A DNA stretch of 52,869 nucleotides from SURF-25 sp040754255 (GTDB taxonomy: Bacteria; Omnitrophota; Gorgyraeia; Gygaellales; Profunditerraquicolaceae). The DNA lies in the NCBI GenBank assembly GCA_040754255.1, contig JBFMDA010000005.1, forward strand, positions 1 to 52,869, given 5' to 3'. The stretch's first letter is position 1; every line of letters starts with the position of its first letter. The notes under the pieces were generated by a model. It ran no database searches and was not told where the DNA came from. It was given only the letters and a program-made list of their open reading frames with translations. This document shows, piece by piece, positions 25,657 to 34,201 of the stretch. A program made the position numbers and the translations under genes.

Positions 25657-26617
25657 ACGCCAACCTCAATAGCTCAAGGCAAAGCTGACCGAATTCGATA
25701 CCTGCGGACTTGGCTGCTTTAGGTAAAAGGCTCGTTGACGTAAAACCAGGGATTGTGTTTATTTCAAGTATACACGGCGTATTGTCGCTGCGTAAGATAA
25801 TATCGGCGCGAGAACAACCGGAGCAACCCAGGGCCTGGTGCGCTGAAAGCGCGTCCTTGCGCACGCAGGATGCAATACGCTCGTCAAGTTCAGCGGGTAC
25901 AATATAGTCTGTCATGCCAGCCTGGTATTTTGCCTCATAATCAAAAAAACCCTTCTTTGGCACTATTTCGATGACCGGCAGCGCAGTCTCATTTAAAATA
26001 CCGACGGTCAGCTCCCGGCCCCTGATGTATTCCTCGACAATCGCCCTTTCGTCAAACGCCAGCGCATCCTGTATCGCCTTTGCGAGCATTATTTCGTTTT
26101 CGATAATAGAAAGGCCTATGCTTGAGCCGCAGGAAACAGGCTTCACCACCAAGGGCGGCAAAAGACCGCTATGGACAACGCCCCCTTCCTGCATAACGTC
26201 TGCCTTCTTTATTACCTCATACCGCGGTACATGCAAACCGCACCTTTGAAATATCTGCCGTGATTCGACTTTGTCCATGGCGCGCATACTTGCAGAAACC
26301 CCGGAACCGGTATAAGGAACCTTAAGCGCCTCAAGTATCCTCTGTATTGTCCCGTCTTCGCCGAAACAGCCATGTAGCGCAATAAAGGCACAGGAAATGT
26401 TCTGGGAACGCAATAACACTTCTGCTTTTTGCTCGTCGGCCGTTGCTATATCTATACCTACCGCGTCAAGGCCAAGGCCTTTAAGCGCGGCATACACCGC
26501 CTTGCCTGATTTAAGCGATATCTCCCTTTCAGCAGAAGGACCGCCCATCAGAACACCGATACGGCCGAAATCTTTTCGTTGTGCGTTGTGCGTTGTGCGT
26601 TGTGTGCCTATTTCCAT
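25643..26617 (-). CDS. ddl: D-alanine--D-alanine ligase
   Basis: Ddl makes the D-Ala-D-Ala end of the peptidoglycan stem. The 324-residue ATP-grasp enzyme shows VLMGGPSAEREISL, HGCFGEDG, VKPVSCGSSIG and the C-terminal EINTIPGFTSTSLLPKAA. The ATG overlaps the murB stop by 10 bases. Residues 4-13 (GTQRTTHNAQ) are an extra N-terminal stretch encoded by the heptamer repeat and placed before the usual family start near IGVLMGG. No later in-frame ATG before that motif is visible, so the repeat appears to be translated. Confidence 0.95.
   Translation of the reverse strand: MEIGTQRTTHNAQRKDFGRIGVLMGGPSAEREISLKSGKAVYAALKGLGLDAVGIDIATADEQKAEVLLRSQNISCAFIALHGCFGEDGTIQRILEALKVPYTGSGVSASMRAMDKVESRQIFQRCGLHVPRYEVIKKADVMQEGGVVHSGLLPPLVVKPVSCGSSIGLSIIENEIMLAKAIQDALAFDERAIVEEYIRGRELTVGILNETALPVIEIVPKKGFFDYEAKYQAGMTDYIVPAELDERIASCVRKDALSAHQALGCSGCSRADIILRSDNTPCILEINTIPGFTSTSLLPKAAKSAGIEFGQLCLELLRLAYEKK
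26577..26601. repeat. Heptamer tandem repeat (GTGCGTT)n at the 5' end of ddl
   Basis: These 25 bases are identical to the run inside yggS and lie 5 codons after the ddl ATG. They encode QRTTHNAQ in the same frame as in yggS. Placement just after a start codon is typical of slipped-strand contingency loci, although ddl is an unlikely gene to be switched off. Confidence 0.9.
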
Positions 26618-27489
26618 ATTTCAATCTCCGGGGTTAAGGCCACACCGAAACGCCTCTTGACTCTGGCTTTGACCAATGATATCAACGCCAGGACATCTGC
26701 GGCGGTCGCCCTGCCCCGATTGACTATAAAATTGGCGTGGCGTAAAGAGACTGCGGCCCCGCCTATCTTTACGCCTTTGAGGCCGCATGCATCTATAAGC
26801 CTGCCTGCGGAATCATTAACCGGATTCTTGAACACGCACCCTGCCGAAGGAAAAGAATAATCCTGGTTCTCATACCGCCAGGTGCGCAATTCATCCATCG
26901 CCTTTCTGATGAGCCGGCGCGGCCTTTTGTGCACCCTGAAGCGCCCGGCAAGCACCACATACTTTTTTAAGCAAGAGCTGCGGTAGGAAAAACGTGCATC
27001 CTTACAGTCAAGGGTCTTTATCGAACCTTTTCTATCCATTATTGTCACCGAATCCAGGGAATCGGCAACGCACTTTTCTTTTATCCCGGCATTCATCACC
27101 AGCGCCCCTCCTACCGTACCGGGTATCCCCGTAAGAAATTCAAGGCCACAGAAGCCTTTTTGATAACAACCCTGCAGCAGCCGGGCAAGGGATACGCCTG
27201 AGCCTGCAATCACGTAATTGCTGCCAAAAATAATTTTTTTAAATTCCGGGGAGCTCAAATACACTACCGCGCCGTCAAAACCCTTGTCGCGCACGAGTAC
27301 ATTGCTACCCATGCCCAATATCCGCACAGGAAGTTTCTTACGGTTACACAGGCACAGTAATTCCTCCAGCTGATTCTTATCGCGTGGCTCAATGAAAAAA
27401 CGCGCAGGGCCGCCGATTTTAAAAGTAGTATGCCTTTTAAGCGGCTCGCCTCGTTTGCACCTTTTCCCTAAATCCTTGCACCAGTTCAT
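26608..27489 (-). CDS. murB: UDP-N-acetylenolpyruvoylglucosamine reductase
   Basis: MurB reduces UDP-GlcNAc-enolpyruvate to UDP-MurNAc using FAD and NADPH. From the chosen ATG the product is 293 residues, with KHTTFKIGGPARF, the FAD-binding GSNVLVRDKGFDG, the segment LTGIPGTVGGALVMNAG and the C-terminal EIEIWK. I chose this start because AAGGTG lies four bases upstream and the longer frame would run 60 bases further into murC. The usual catalytic Ser of the AGSxFKNP motif is Cys here (PSAGCVFKNP), which could still act as the proton donor. Confidence 0.94.
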   Translation of the reverse strand: MNWCKDLGKRCKRGEPLKRHTTFKIGGPARFFIEPRDKNQLEELLCLCNRKKLPVRILGMGSNVLVRDKGFDGAVVYLSSPEFKKIIFGSNYVIAGSGVSLARLLQGCYQKGFCGLEFLTGIPGTVGGALVMNAGIKEKCVADSLDSVTIMDRKGSIKTLDCKDARFSYRSSCLKKYVVLAGRFRVHKRPRRLIRKAMDELRTWRYENQDYSFPSAGCVFKNPVNDSAGRLIDACGLKGVKIGGAAVSLRHANFIVNRGRATAADVLALISLVKARVKRRFGVALTPEIEIWK

Positions 27490-28822
27490 CGGACACCTTA
27501 GAAATATCCCCTGCCCCCAGCGTAATAATGACATCTCCCGGCCTGGCAATTCTGAGTACGTGCCGGGCGATCTCTTCTTTCTTTAAGAAATGCACTTCTT
27601 TGGCAGGCTCATATTCTTTTATTTTTTCATACACCTTCTTGCCGCTTATATCTTGTATCGGCGTTTCGCTGGCTGCATAGATATCGGTGATAATCAGATA
27701 ATCCGCGGCAGCGAAACTTTTTCCAAACGACTCAAGCAACAGCTGTGTGCGCGAATACCGGTGGGGCTGAAAAATAACTATCCTTCTCTTGGCATTCAGG
27801 TGAGTCACTGCCTCCAGGGTTGCTTTGATTTCCGTAGGATGGTGCGCATAATCATCTATCAGGCGCAGATTGTCTTCACAGAACTTCACCTCAAGCCTCC
27901 TGCCTGAACCCTGGTAACCGCACAAGGCTTTCTGCATTGTGGCGGCATCTATTTTTAATTCCATCCCCAAGGCAATCACGCTAAGGGAGTTAGAAATATT
28001 ATGTGTTCCTCCCAACGAAAGCCTGAATTTCCCGATAAAGGTGCCGCCTGAAAAACAATCAAATTCCGACGCAAGGCCGTTGATGCTGATATTGCGGGCA
28101 TGTACGCCGGTTTTTTCGCTGAGGCCGAAAAAGATATGCCTACGAGAGGAACCCTCTGCCAGCCCCCTTAGGTACTTGTCGTCGCCGCAGCATATAAGGC
28201 AGCCGTCCTCGTCGGTGCGCTCAATGAATTCCTTGAATGCCGCTAATTCATTCTCAAAGTTTCCGTAAAAATCTAAATGCTCATAATCTATATTGGTAAT
28301 TATCGAATAGCGCGGCCTGTAGAATAAAAAAGACCCGTCTGACTCATCCGCCTCAGCTACAAAAAAGTCGCCTTTACCAGGGCAGGCGTTTGTATCGATA
28401 TTCTTTAAGACCCCGCCGACTGCAATCGTCGGAAACAAACCTGCTTCCAGCATAAGGTATGCGATCATAGACGTAGTAGTTGTCTTGCCGTGGCTTCCCG
28501 TTACGGTCACTACCCGTTTATCGGACATAAGAAGCGCCAATGCCTCTGCCCTCTTTAAGAGGGGAACCTGCATCTTGCGCGCTTCCTCAATCTCGGGGTT
28601 ATCCGCCTTTATTGCCGACGAATACACTACGTAATCGGCACCGTGGGCATGCGAAGCCTTATGGCCGATAGATACCTTGATGCCAAGGGCGTTGAGCTCG
28701 TCGGTAATTTTGCTTTGTTTAACGTCCGAACCGGTAACCTTGCACCGGTTGCAGAACAGAAGCCTGGCAATACCGCTCATCCCGATTCCGCCGATGCCGA
28801 TCAGGTGGTAATGCGTGCTCAT
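27437..28822 (-). CDS. murC: UDP-N-acetylmuramate--L-alanine ligase
   Basis: MurC adds the first stem residue (L-Ala) to UDP-MurNAc. The 461-residue Mur ligase has the N-terminal HLIGIGGIGMSGIA motif, the ATP loop TGSHGKTTTT (108-117), the central-domain EADESDGSF and the DDYAHHPTEI motif of MurC. It overlaps murB by about 50 bases and is coupled by ATGA to the preceding metallopeptidase. Confidence 0.97.
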   Translation of the reverse strand: MSTHYHLIGIGGIGMSGIARLLFCNRCKVTGSDVKQSKITDELNALGIKVSIGHKASHAHGADYVVYSSAIKADNPEIEEARKMQVPLLKRAEALALLMSDKRVVTVTGSHGKTTTTSMIAYLMLEAGLFPTIAVGGVLKNIDTNACPGKGDFFVAEADESDGSFLFYRPRYSIITNIDYEHLDFYGNFENELAAFKEFIERTDEDGCLICCGDDKYLRGLAEGSSRRHIFFGLSEKTGVHARNISINGLASEFDCFSGGTFIGKFRLSLGGTHNISNSLSVIALGMELKIDAATMQKALCGYQGSGRRLEVKFCEDNLRLIDDYAHHPTEIKATLEAVTHLNAKRRIVIFQPHRYSRTQLLLESFGKSFAAADYLIITDIYAASETPIQDISGKKVYEKIKEYEPAKEVHFLKKEEIARHVLRIARPGDVIITLGAGDISKVSDELVQGFREKVQTRRAA

Positions 28823-29589
28823 TTCTTGATATCCTCAACCCAACTGCGTTCTAATTCTTTTATATTCGTAAACGGATAACTCGAGGCCAGCGCCCGCTGG
28901 AAATTCTTCTTATCCCTTAAGTATTGGCAAAAAAGCACGAACCGGTCGTTGCCGAATTTCTTAATCAGGTAATGCACTATGCTTATCGACTCGGCGTAGA
29001 AAATATTTATCTCTTTTTCGTCTTTGATGTTTTTTGCATCGAAACGCGCAAGCCCCTCTATATCTAAAAAACTTCCGTCTTTAAGCGCCTGCTGCACCAC
29101 CTCTTTTGCGATAGCAAGCTTTGACGCCTCCTGATAAGACGCTACCCCTTCTTCAAACCACAAAGGAATAGCCGGATTGTCAAACCCTACAAATTCCCTG
29201 AATATAATATGGCCCATCTCGTGCGGCAGAATCGAATCAAGGAAACCTTCCTCCCGCAGAAATGTATGGATGATCTTCTCTTCGGGAGAAGCCGAGCCTA
29301 ACGACCAATTTGGCTGCCCTGTTGCTTTCTGGTATTCGAGGGTATTCTCATGGATATAGATCTGGGCACGGTTGTCCCAAAGCCAGAAATTATACCGCCT
29401 AAAGCCGAGCCTGTCAGCAATTTTTTCGTAATAGTTCTCTGCGTACTCAACGACGGAGCGCACAAAGGCATCATCGGCTTTCACGTAATAGATGATAAAA
29501 TGCGTGCTCTTTGCGGTGTTCCATTTTGAAGCGGCGTGTGCCGTCAAAGGTAATGCGCTGCACAGCAGCGCAAGAACAATCTTCTTCAT
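28819..29589 (-). CDS. Secreted HExxH metallopeptidase (peptidase MA-like)
   Basis: The 256-residue product has a signal peptide ending near AHA-AS (residue 20) and a gluzincin zinc site: H123-E-M-G-H127, with a downstream WFEEGVASY supplying the third ligand Glu. This resembles the peptidase MA family. Its substrate is unknown; the periplasmic location and position between murG and murC suggest a peptide or envelope target, which is inference. The ATG chosen overlaps the murG TGA as ATGA, and its stop overlaps murC the same way, so it is a fully integrated member of the operon rather than an inserted gene. Confidence 0.85.
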   Translation of the reverse strand: MKKIVLALLCSALPLTAHAASKWNTAKSTHFIIYYVKADDAFVRSVVEYAENYYEKIADRLGFRRYNFWLWDNRAQIYIHENTLEYQKATGQPNWSLGSASPEEKIIHTFLREEGFLDSILPHEMGHIIFREFVGFDNPAIPLWFEEGVASYQEASKLAIAKEVVQQALKDGSFLDIEGLARFDAKNIKDEKEINIFYAESISIVHYLIKKFGNDRFVLFCQYLRDKKNFQRALASSYPFTNIKELERSWVEDIKK

Positions 29590-30674
29590 GGACACAATGA
29601 GCGGACTGCTTCGCTTAATAGATTGCCGCCGTCTCGATATACCGTTTTTCTGTAGGCATAACGCATCCTCATTAACCGCTCCTTATCACTGATAAACGAG
29701 GCAATGCTGTCCTTAAGCTCGCTCTCAAGCATCGCTGTTTCCTCGATGCATACGGCAGCGCCTATTGTCTGCAGGTGCCTTGCATTCTCCGCCTGGTGCT
29801 TGCGCGCAAACGGATAAGGAATAAGTATTGCCGGCAGCTCATAACGCATCAGCTCTGCGATAGTGCTTGCCCCTGCCCGCGAAACGACCATATCGCAGGC
29901 ACTCAGGGCAAACTGCATTTTCTCGAAGAAATCAAATACCCGCGCAGGTATGCATTCTTTGTCATATGCCTCATTCAACGCGGAGCAATCGAGCGGGCCA
30001 CAGATATGGATTATCTGAATACCGTCCTTGCGCATAAGGCCTGAAACCGCCCGTAAAAACGCGATATTGACGCGATGGCTACCCTGACTGCCCCCCAACA
30101 CCAATATGGTAACGAGGGATTCATTCATCCCGAAAAACTCAAGTGCCTCTTTTTTGTCGATCCTGGTAAGCTCTTTACGCAGGGGCAATCCTGTCAAAAC
30201 GAGCTTCTTGTTAAAATGCGCAAAATGCGAAGCAGTTTCTTCAAAAGAAACAGCGATTGCATCTGCGAAAACCGCCAGAAACCCGTTGGCACGGCCCGGC
30301 AGCACATTCTGCTCATGTATCAATGTCTTTATCCCTAGGAACCGCCCCAGCATGATCGCGGGGATAGTGCTTAGCCCGCCGAAACCGACCACTACAGCGG
30401 GGCGGAATGTAAAAAGAAGGAAAATGATTTTGGGAACACTGATACACAGCTGCAGGAACGTGTTCGCATTGCGCATTCCCCGCGCCAGCCCAAAAGAACT
30501 TACCTCGATGACCTTGTAAGGATAGCTGCGTTTTTTAGCCCATTCTTCGAGGCTCTTTCTGGGCAGCACAAGGAGCGTCTCTATCAACGGATACTTTGCC
30601 TGCAGCGCATCGATAAATCCGAATGCGGGAAACATATGGCCGCCGCTGGAACCGGTGAAAATCAAGACCCTCAT
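29586..30674 (-). CDS. murG: UDP-GlcNAc:lipid I GlcNAc transferase
   Basis: MurG converts lipid I to lipid II at the inner face of the membrane. The 362-residue GT28 protein has the N-terminal glycine-rich SGGHMFPAF, HEQNVLPGRANGFLAVFADAI, GGSQGSHRVN and the C-terminal SRAGASTIAEL and PYPFARKHQAENA motifs. It starts in the ftsW stop as ATGA. Confidence 0.96.
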   Translation of the reverse strand: MRVLIFTGSSGGHMFPAFGFIDALQAKYPLIETLLVLPRKSLEEWAKKRSYPYKVIEVSSFGLARGMRNANTFLQLCISVPKIIFLLFTFRPAVVVGFGGLSTIPAIMLGRFLGIKTLIHEQNVLPGRANGFLAVFADAIAVSFEETASHFAHFNKKLVLTGLPLRKELTRIDKKEALEFFGMNESLVTILVLGGSQGSHRVNIAFLRAVSGLMRKDGIQIIHICGPLDCSALNEAYDKECIPARVFDFFEKMQFALSACDMVVSRAGASTIAELMRYELPAILIPYPFARKHQAENARHLQTIGAAVCIEETAMLESELKDSIASFISDKERLMRMRYAYRKTVYRDGGNLLSEAVRSLCP

Positions 30675-31762
30675 GGGCTCTCTCCTGAGCGGCCGATGTT
30701 CAAGAGAAGCCCGACGCTGACCATATCGAATAACAAAGAAGACCCGCCATAGCTTATGAAAGGCAGGGGCAACCCTTTCGTAGGCAGTATCCCGCTTGAA
30801 ACTCCGATATTGACCGCAGCCTTAAGTAAAATCATAGAAAGCAGCCCCAGTGCCAGCAAATAACCAAACTTATTCTGCGCGTTTTGCACGACCTTAATCC
30901 CCTGGCGTATAAAAATAATAAACAACAGGATCACCAGCAGCGTCCCTACGAGGCCAAGCTCCTCCCCTATGATAGAAAAAATAAAATCCGTGTGTGCCGC
31001 TGGCAGGTAAAATAACTTCTGAAGTGAATGCCCCAGGCCTACGCCGAACAATCCCCCGGAGCCAAGGGCAAGCTGTGATTGAATAATCTGAAATCCGCTT
31101 TTGCGCGGGTCTGCCCATGGATTAAGAAACGCAAGAATCCTCATCCTGCGGTAAGGCACGCTGAATATAAGGATAAGAAGTACGGGCAGGCATGCCAGGA
31201 TTATCCCCGCAAGATACCGCGTCCTTACCCCGCTGACATAGAGCATAAGAAACGTTACTGCGCTTATGGCCAATGCAGTCCCTAAGTCGGGCTGCAAAAG
31301 CATGAGCACCACCAAAAATCCCAGCACAAAAAGGACGGGCAGGAAGCCTCTAAAGGAATCACGGATGTATTCTGTCTTACGCGAAACAAAATCAGCGATG
31401 TAGATAATCATCGCCAGGTTTGCCAGTTCTGACGGCTGGAAGCTGAAAAATTTAAACCTGAACCAACGCTGTGCGCCGGCAACCTCCCTGCCTATCCCCG
31501 GCACCAATACGAGGACCAACAGGAATAAAGAAAACAACAAAAGGGGCTTGGCAAACCTTCCCAATACCGTATAATCCAACTTCATGACCAGCATGGTTAA
31601 TGTCGCGCCTATTAAAAGAAACACAAGATGCCTCTTTAAAAAAAAAGCACCGTCTTTATAGCGCTCTGCGGCATAAATACTGGAGGCACTGTAAATCATC
31701 ACAACGCCTATGCAGATAAGGATAACAAACGTGATAAATAACTTTATGCGGACTGTACGCAT
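30671..31762 (-). CDS. ftsW: Septal SEDS glycosyltransferase FtsW
   Basis: FtsW polymerises lipid II at the septum with FtsI. The 363-residue product has about ten membrane helices, the loop PAAHTDFIFSIIGEELG with the family Asp, and PLPFISYGGSSL near the C-terminus. The ATG overlaps the murD TAA as TAATG; a TTG two codons earlier is an alternative. It is assigned to division because it lies between murD and murG. It resembles RodA near 9 kb in all core motifs. Confidence 0.95.
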   Translation of the reverse strand: MRTVRIKLFITFVILICIGVVMIYSASSIYAAERYKDGAFFLKRHLVFLLIGATLTMLVMKLDYTVLGRFAKPLLLFSLFLLVLVLVPGIGREVAGAQRWFRFKFFSFQPSELANLAMIIYIADFVSRKTEYIRDSFRGFLPVLFVLGFLVVLMLLQPDLGTALAISAVTFLMLYVSGVRTRYLAGIILACLPVLLILIFSVPYRRMRILAFLNPWADPRKSGFQIIQSQLALGSGGLFGVGLGHSLQKLFYLPAAHTDFIFSIIGEELGLVGTLLVILLFIIFIRQGIKVVQNAQNKFGYLLALGLLSMILLKAAVNIGVSSGILPTKGLPLPFISYGGSSLLFDMVSVGLLLNIGRSGESP

Positions 31763-33045
31763 TAGCAAGAAGCCGCCCCCCGGTTGGCTGACAGTAATTT
31801 TCTCACCGCTTCCCTAAATACCTCTCCCCGCTCTTCATAATTTGAAAACATATCAAAGCTTGAGCACATCGGGGAAAACAGCACAGAATCGCCTGCCTCG
31901 GCATCCTGATACGCCCTTTGCACCGCCTCTTGCAGGGTTGCTGCCTTTTGTATGGGAAACACATCGCGCAAGGCAGCTTCGATTTTTGCCGCAGCCTCGC
32001 CAATCAAAACAAGCTCTTTGACTTTATCTTTTCCGACGGCAAGAATAAGGCGGTAATCAACCCCCTTGTCCTTTCCGCCGGCAATCAAGATTACCCTGCC
32101 TTCTACATTCTTCAGGGCCCAGAGTGTCGAATCGGCGGTAGTCGCCTTAGAATCATTGATAAAAGTAACATCGGCTACCTGGGCAACATATTCCATGCGG
32201 TGGGCAAGGCCCTTAAAACCCCTGAACACATCCTTTATCGTATCTTTAGGTATACCCAATATCGACCCCACAGCCATGACTGCGGCCTGATTAGGGTTAA
32301 GTCCCTGTCCTTCGTAAAAATACGCCACCTCTGCCTTTGTCCCTTTTGCCAAGCCTCTGGCTATTTCATCGTTATAGTTTAAAACCAGGAAATCCCCTTC
32401 CCCCTGATTCATCGCGATGCGTTTCTTTGCCTGCACATACTCCTCCATAGAATGGTACCTGTCCAGGTGGTTACGTGTAAAATTAAGCACGCAGGCAATA
32501 AAAGGCTTAAAACTGCGTATGCGTTCCAGCTGAAAAGAACTCACCTCAAGAGACACATAATCGTCAGGCGCCATGGCAGCGACAAGCGAAGTAAAAGGCG
32601 TACCAATATTACCGCACACAAAAGCCTTTTTCCCTGCTGCCTTAATGATCTCTCCGATCAGGGTGGTAACTGTGGTCTTGCCGTTTGAACCGGTCACCGC
32701 AATAATGTGCGCCGGGCAGACCATCCATCCGACCTCGATTTCGCTCACAATAGGGACGCCGAGTCTATCTGCCCAGACCACGGGCATAGCGGTATCCTCG
32801 ACTCCGGGAGAAAGCACCACCATATCCTTATTGGCTATGAAGCCTTCGCTATGAAGGCCCAGCTCTACCTGCACACCCCCGGCAATCAATTCCGAAGCTT
32901 TTCTGCGCGTAGTTTCATTGTCCTGTAATTCGGTAATATAGACCTCTGCGCCAAGCGAAGACAAAAGCGCTGCGCAGGCACTGCCTGAACGCGCAAGGCC
33001 CACGATGGTTATTTTTTTTCCTTTAAAATATTCGGTATTCCTCAT
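31762..33045 (-). CDS. murD: UDP-MurNAc-L-alanine--D-glutamate ligase
   Basis: MurD adds D-Glu. The 427-residue ligase has a Rossmann-like N-terminal domain (ITIVGLARSGSACA), the ATP loop TGSNGKTTVT, NFTRNHLDRYHSMEEY and the C-terminal INDSKATTADSTLWAL and SPMCSSFDMF motifs. Expression may be affected by the hairpin in the 64-base gap before it. Confidence 0.96.
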   Translation of the reverse strand: MRNTEYFKGKKITIVGLARSGSACAALLSSLGAEVYITELQDNETTRRKASELIAGGVQVELGLHSEGFIANKDMVVLSPGVEDTAMPVVWADRLGVPIVSEIEVGWMVCPAHIIAVTGSNGKTTVTTLIGEIIKAAGKKAFVCGNIGTPFTSLVAAMAPDDYVSLEVSSFQLERIRSFKPFIACVLNFTRNHLDRYHSMEEYVQAKKRIAMNQGEGDFLVLNYNDEIARGLAKGTKAEVAYFYEGQGLNPNQAAVMAVGSILGIPKDTIKDVFRGFKGLAHRMEYVAQVADVTFINDSKATTADSTLWALKNVEGRVILIAGGKDKGVDYRLILAVGKDKVKELVLIGEAAAKIEAALRDVFPIQKAATLQEAVQRAYQDAEAGDSVLFSPMCSSFDMFSNYEERGEVFREAVRKLLSANRGAASC

Positions 33046-33087
33046 AAAAAACGCTTTTTTTAAATATCGGACCTATACGCCTGTCAT

Positions 33088-33108
33088 GGTAACCTCGCAT
33101 CAGTTACC
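33088..33108 (-). other. Small stem-loop between mraY and murD
   Basis: GGTAAC and GTTACC pair across a 9-base loop directly after the mraY stop codon. On the transcribed strand there is no T-run, so it is not a clear terminator. It is the only sizeable non-coding gap (64 bases) within the mur genes and could be a processing or attenuation site. Confidence 0.3.
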
Positions 33109-33109
33109 T

Positions 33110-34198
33110 TTAGCGTATCTTTAAGGTAATTATCGTCAAGAGGGCAAGGAGGCTGGCGATTATCCAAAATCTTACGATGACCTGGTTCTCCTGCCAGCCC
33201 TGGAATTGAAAATGATGGTGCAACGGCGCTATTTTAAAAATACGTTTCTTGGTAAGTTTAAACGACGCAACCTGAAGTATCACAGAAAGGGCCTCAAGCA
33301 CAAAGATTCCCCCCACTAATAGAAGCAAAAGCTCCTTCTTGATCAGAATTGCGACTATCCCTAACGCGCCTCCCAGCGATAAAGAGCCAACGTCCCCCAT
33401 AAAGATCAATGCCGGATAACAGTTAAACCACAGAAACCCCAACCCCGCACCCAAGATACTGCCGCAGAAAACAGCCAGTTCTCCGCTTCTGGGAATATAC
33501 GGTATAAAAAGATACTGGCTAAATTTTATATTGCCGGATACATAGCTAATCACGCTGAAGGCTATGGCAACCATCACTACGATACCGACTGCAAGCCCAT
33601 CGAGCCCATCGGTAAGATTCACGGCGTTTGAAGAACCCGCAATCACCAGGACGACAAAGAATATATAAAACACGCCCAGGTTAAGCGAAACATTCTTAAG
33701 AAACGGGACGTCTACCTGTGTACTGTATTCCGGGTCAAGAAACAATATGGCACCCAGGACAAGGCCTAATAGCACCTGGCTGATCAATTTTGCAGAAGCA
33801 GTGAGGCCTTTTGAGCATTTGCGGACGTATTTAAGATAATCGTCGAGAAACCCGGTGACGCCGAGGTAGAGCGTACCCAGGAGGGCAAGAATGACGTAAC
33901 GGTTATGCAGGTCTGCCCATAGCAGCGTAGAAAGAGATATCGCCAGCAGGATAAGTATCCCCCCCATGGTAGGGGTCCCTTGTTTCTTGCTATGCAGTTC
34001 GTAGAGTTGCTGGCTGTCTTCCTTGCGAACGTACTGCCCGATGTGAAAATGCCTCAGCGCCCTGATGACCAACGGCCCCAGGATGATGCTGATACAAAAC
34101 GCGGTGACCGTTGCCATGGCGGCACGGAATGTAATGTACCTGAAGATATTAAAAAAGGAAATGATGCCTTCGAGAGGATAGAGCAAATGGTAAAGCAT
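33110..34198 (-). CDS. mraY: Phospho-MurNAc-pentapeptide transferase
   Basis: MraY transfers phospho-MurNAc-pentapeptide to undecaprenyl phosphate to give lipid I. The 362-residue polytopic protein has the DDYLKY aspartate pair, NLTDGLDGLA, the FMGDVGSLSLGGALG motif and the HHHFQFQGW histidine motif, all typical. It starts 3 bases after murF. Confidence 0.97.
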   Translation of the reverse strand: MLYHLLYPLEGIISFFNIFRYITFRAAMATVTAFCISIILGPLVIRALRHFHIGQYVRKEDSQQLYELHSKKQGTPTMGGILILLAISLSTLLWADLHNRYVILALLGTLYLGVTGFLDDYLKYVRKCSKGLTASAKLISQVLLGLVLGAILFLDPEYSTQVDVPFLKNVSLNLGVFYIFFVVLVIAGSSNAVNLTDGLDGLAVGIVVMVAIAFSVISYVSGNIKFSQYLFIPYIPRSGELAVFCGSILGAGLGFLWFNCYPALIFMGDVGSLSLGGALGIVAILIKKELLLLLVGGIFVLEALSVILQVASFKLTKKRIFKIAPLHHHFQFQGWQENQVIVRFWIIASLLALLTIITLKIR

Positions 34199-34201
34199 CT
34201 T

